DNA from: JAGNGI01 sp035448825
Lineage (GTDB): Bacteria; Fidelibacterota; UBA2242
Assembly (NCBI GenBank): GCA_035448825.1
Contig: DAOTJS010000002.1
Span: 62,001-126,000 of the forward strand
DNA length: 64,000 bases
Direction: 5' to 3'
The position numbers and the translations under genes are program-made. Under the pieces are notes generated by a model. That model did no database searches, was not told the origin of the DNA, and saw only the letters and a list, made by a program, of their open reading frames with translations. Each line of letters begins with the position of its first letter. Positions within the stretch are counted from its first letter, which is position 1. Positions 63,138 to 64,000 of this stretch are shown here, in pieces.

Positions 63138-64000
63138 CTATAATGCCAGCAATTGCCTGATTTGAGATTCGACGATTTTACAAGAATATTTGGCTTTAAC
63201 AAGGTTAGTTTGGGCTGAAAGAAGCGAGACCTGTGCGGCGGTCTGCTCCAGCATAGTTGCCAGACCGAGTTCGTATTGGTGCGTAACAAGTTCATAGTCT
63301 TTGCGGGCTGATTCCAGATTCTTTTCCTGCAGAGCAATAATTTTATTTTGATTTTCGAAATTGGCATAATAATTCAGCAAAGTGGCAAGCAATTCCTGTT
63401 CCTTAGCCTCTAAACTGACTTCGACACTTCTAAGGCTGAGTTTGCTTTTTTGAACATTGAGCTTTTTACTGAAGCCATTGAAAAGTCCGAGATTCAATGA
63501 TAAACTCCATGAACCGTAGCCATCGGTTGTGGTGGAACCGGTCCAATCTTTTGAATAACTATAACCAGCGCTGAGCGACGGTAGATATGACTCGTGGGCA
63601 ATTTCCAAGCTGATCTGCTCGCTTTTCAGCGATTTTAATAGGGACTGATATTCCGGATTGTTTTTAAGTAATAATTCCTTAGCCTCGGCTAAAGGCGGGA
63701 TTTCAATTTGTTCGACGTCAATCTCGGCAATAGCGAAATCATAGTCGGGAGATATTCCCATCAGAATAGCCAGCGAGCGTTTTTCATTAATAATTTCGAG
63801 TTCCTGACCAATCAGTTCATTTTCGATTTCTGCTTTCTGGACTTCGGCTTTCAGGACGTCCGATTCAGTCTTAGTGCCGAGTTGATACATCGTCAGGATT
63901 AATTGTAGATTCTCATCAGCCGCCGTCAGGTTTTCGCGATAGACATTTAGCAAACCCTGGGCGGTTAGAATGTTATAATAGGCGGTTTCGACTTCGCTCC
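63138..64000 (-). CDS. TolC-like outer-membrane efflux protein (partial, 5' end outside window)
   Basis: The frame runs through the right edge with SEVETAYYNILTAQG before LLNVYRENLTAADENLQLI. The visible 286 or so codons show the TolC repeat pattern: long helices (YQLGTKTESDVLKAEVQKAE, YQSLLKSLKSEQISLEIAHE), beta-strand insertions (LSAGYSYSKDW, YGSWSLSLNLGLFNGFSKK) and a second helical hairpin (YELGLATMLEQTAAQVSLL). This is the last part of an outer-membrane channel for efflux or type I secretion. Partner pump genes should lie beyond the edge. Confidence 0.85.
   Translation of the reverse strand, partial: SEVETAYYNILTAQGLLNVYRENLTAADENLQLILTMYQLGTKTESDVLKAEVQKAEIENELIGQELEIINEKRSLAILMGISPDYDFAIAEIDVEQIEIPPLAEAKELLLKNNPEYQSLLKSLKSEQISLEIAHESYLPSLSAGYSYSKDWTGSTTTDGYGSWSLSLNLGLFNGFSKKLNVQKSKLSLRSVEVSLEAKEQELLATLLNYYANFENQNKIIALQEKNLESARKDYELVTHQYELGLATMLEQTAAQVSLLSAQTNLVKAKYSCKIVESQIRQLLAL

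Overview
The window looks like a chromosomal segment of an uncultured anaerobic, diderm bacterium, probably from the FCB side of the tree (Marinimicrobia, KSB1, Cloacimonadota-like lineages). This is an inference from several features seen together: a secreted esterase ending in a NYPNPFNP-type C-terminal sorting domain, LPS genes (Kdo transferase, heptosyltransferase-like GT9), a V/A-type ATPase instead of an F-type one, an aspartate-semialdehyde dehydrogenase of the archaeal/eukaryal type, an acetogen-style MetF/MetV pair, and anaerobic homocysteine-synthesis genes. No rRNA or taxon-defining marker beyond rpsT is present, so the phylum is not fixed.

Layout. 0-4.2 kb: a broken DEAH helicase fragment, then a secreted GH30 xylanase-like enzyme and a secreted SGNH esterase. 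4.4-9.0 kb (minus): an operon COG1900-ferredoxin, COG2122, lysC, asd, which together can carry aspartate to homocysteine. 9.1-15.9 kb (minus): a complete trpEGDCFBA operon preceded by a full attenuator, with promoter, 25-codon leader peptide holding three Trp codons in a row, and competing antiterminator and terminator hairpins. 16-22.3 kb (minus): a PEP carboxykinase/HPr-kinase-fold P-loop protein, a lipoprotein with two aspartyl-protease modules, a radical SAM protein, and a membrane-bound heterodisulfide-reductase-like protein. 22.4-24.6 kb: double GNAT protein, lipid-kinase-like protein, tRNA-Thr(CGU). 24.7-31.2 kb: ligA, a small secreted protein, guaB, rpsT, a DUF2953/GerW-like pair, and a Crp/Fnr regulator.

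31.5-43.9 kb (plus): a tightly packed run, mostly with overlapping start and stop codons, for envelope and core functions: tatC, polyprenyl synthase, GT9, waaA, two ECF-type ATPases, pgsA, ftsY, rimO, a sugar nucleotidyltransferase, mtaB, a deoxynucleoside kinase, and a stand-alone MetH reactivation domain. 44-46.3 kb: an AT-rich accessory gene with an R-x4-H motif and a repeat-rich spacer. 46.3-49.2 kb (minus): methyltetrahydrofolate methyltransferase, MetV, MetF and corrinoid protein. 49.4-51.4 kb (minus): an MjaI-like restriction-modification pair whose methylase carries a degenerate nuclease-like C-terminal domain. 51.8-62.6 kb (minus): a nine-gene V/A-type ATPase operon (stalk, C, I, K, F, E, A, B, D) followed by a universal stress protein, a PTS IIA protein and a cysteine-containing AIR-synthase-family protein. 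62.6-64 kb: a non-coding stretch with nested inverted repeats and the 3' part of a TolC-like gene that runs off the window.

Taken together, the homocysteine operon, the MetF/MetV/methyltransferase/corrinoid operon and the separate MetH activation protein suggest that methionine synthesis here is split over many small proteins instead of one large MetH. The only module I do not find in the window is the homocysteine-binding methyl acceptor.
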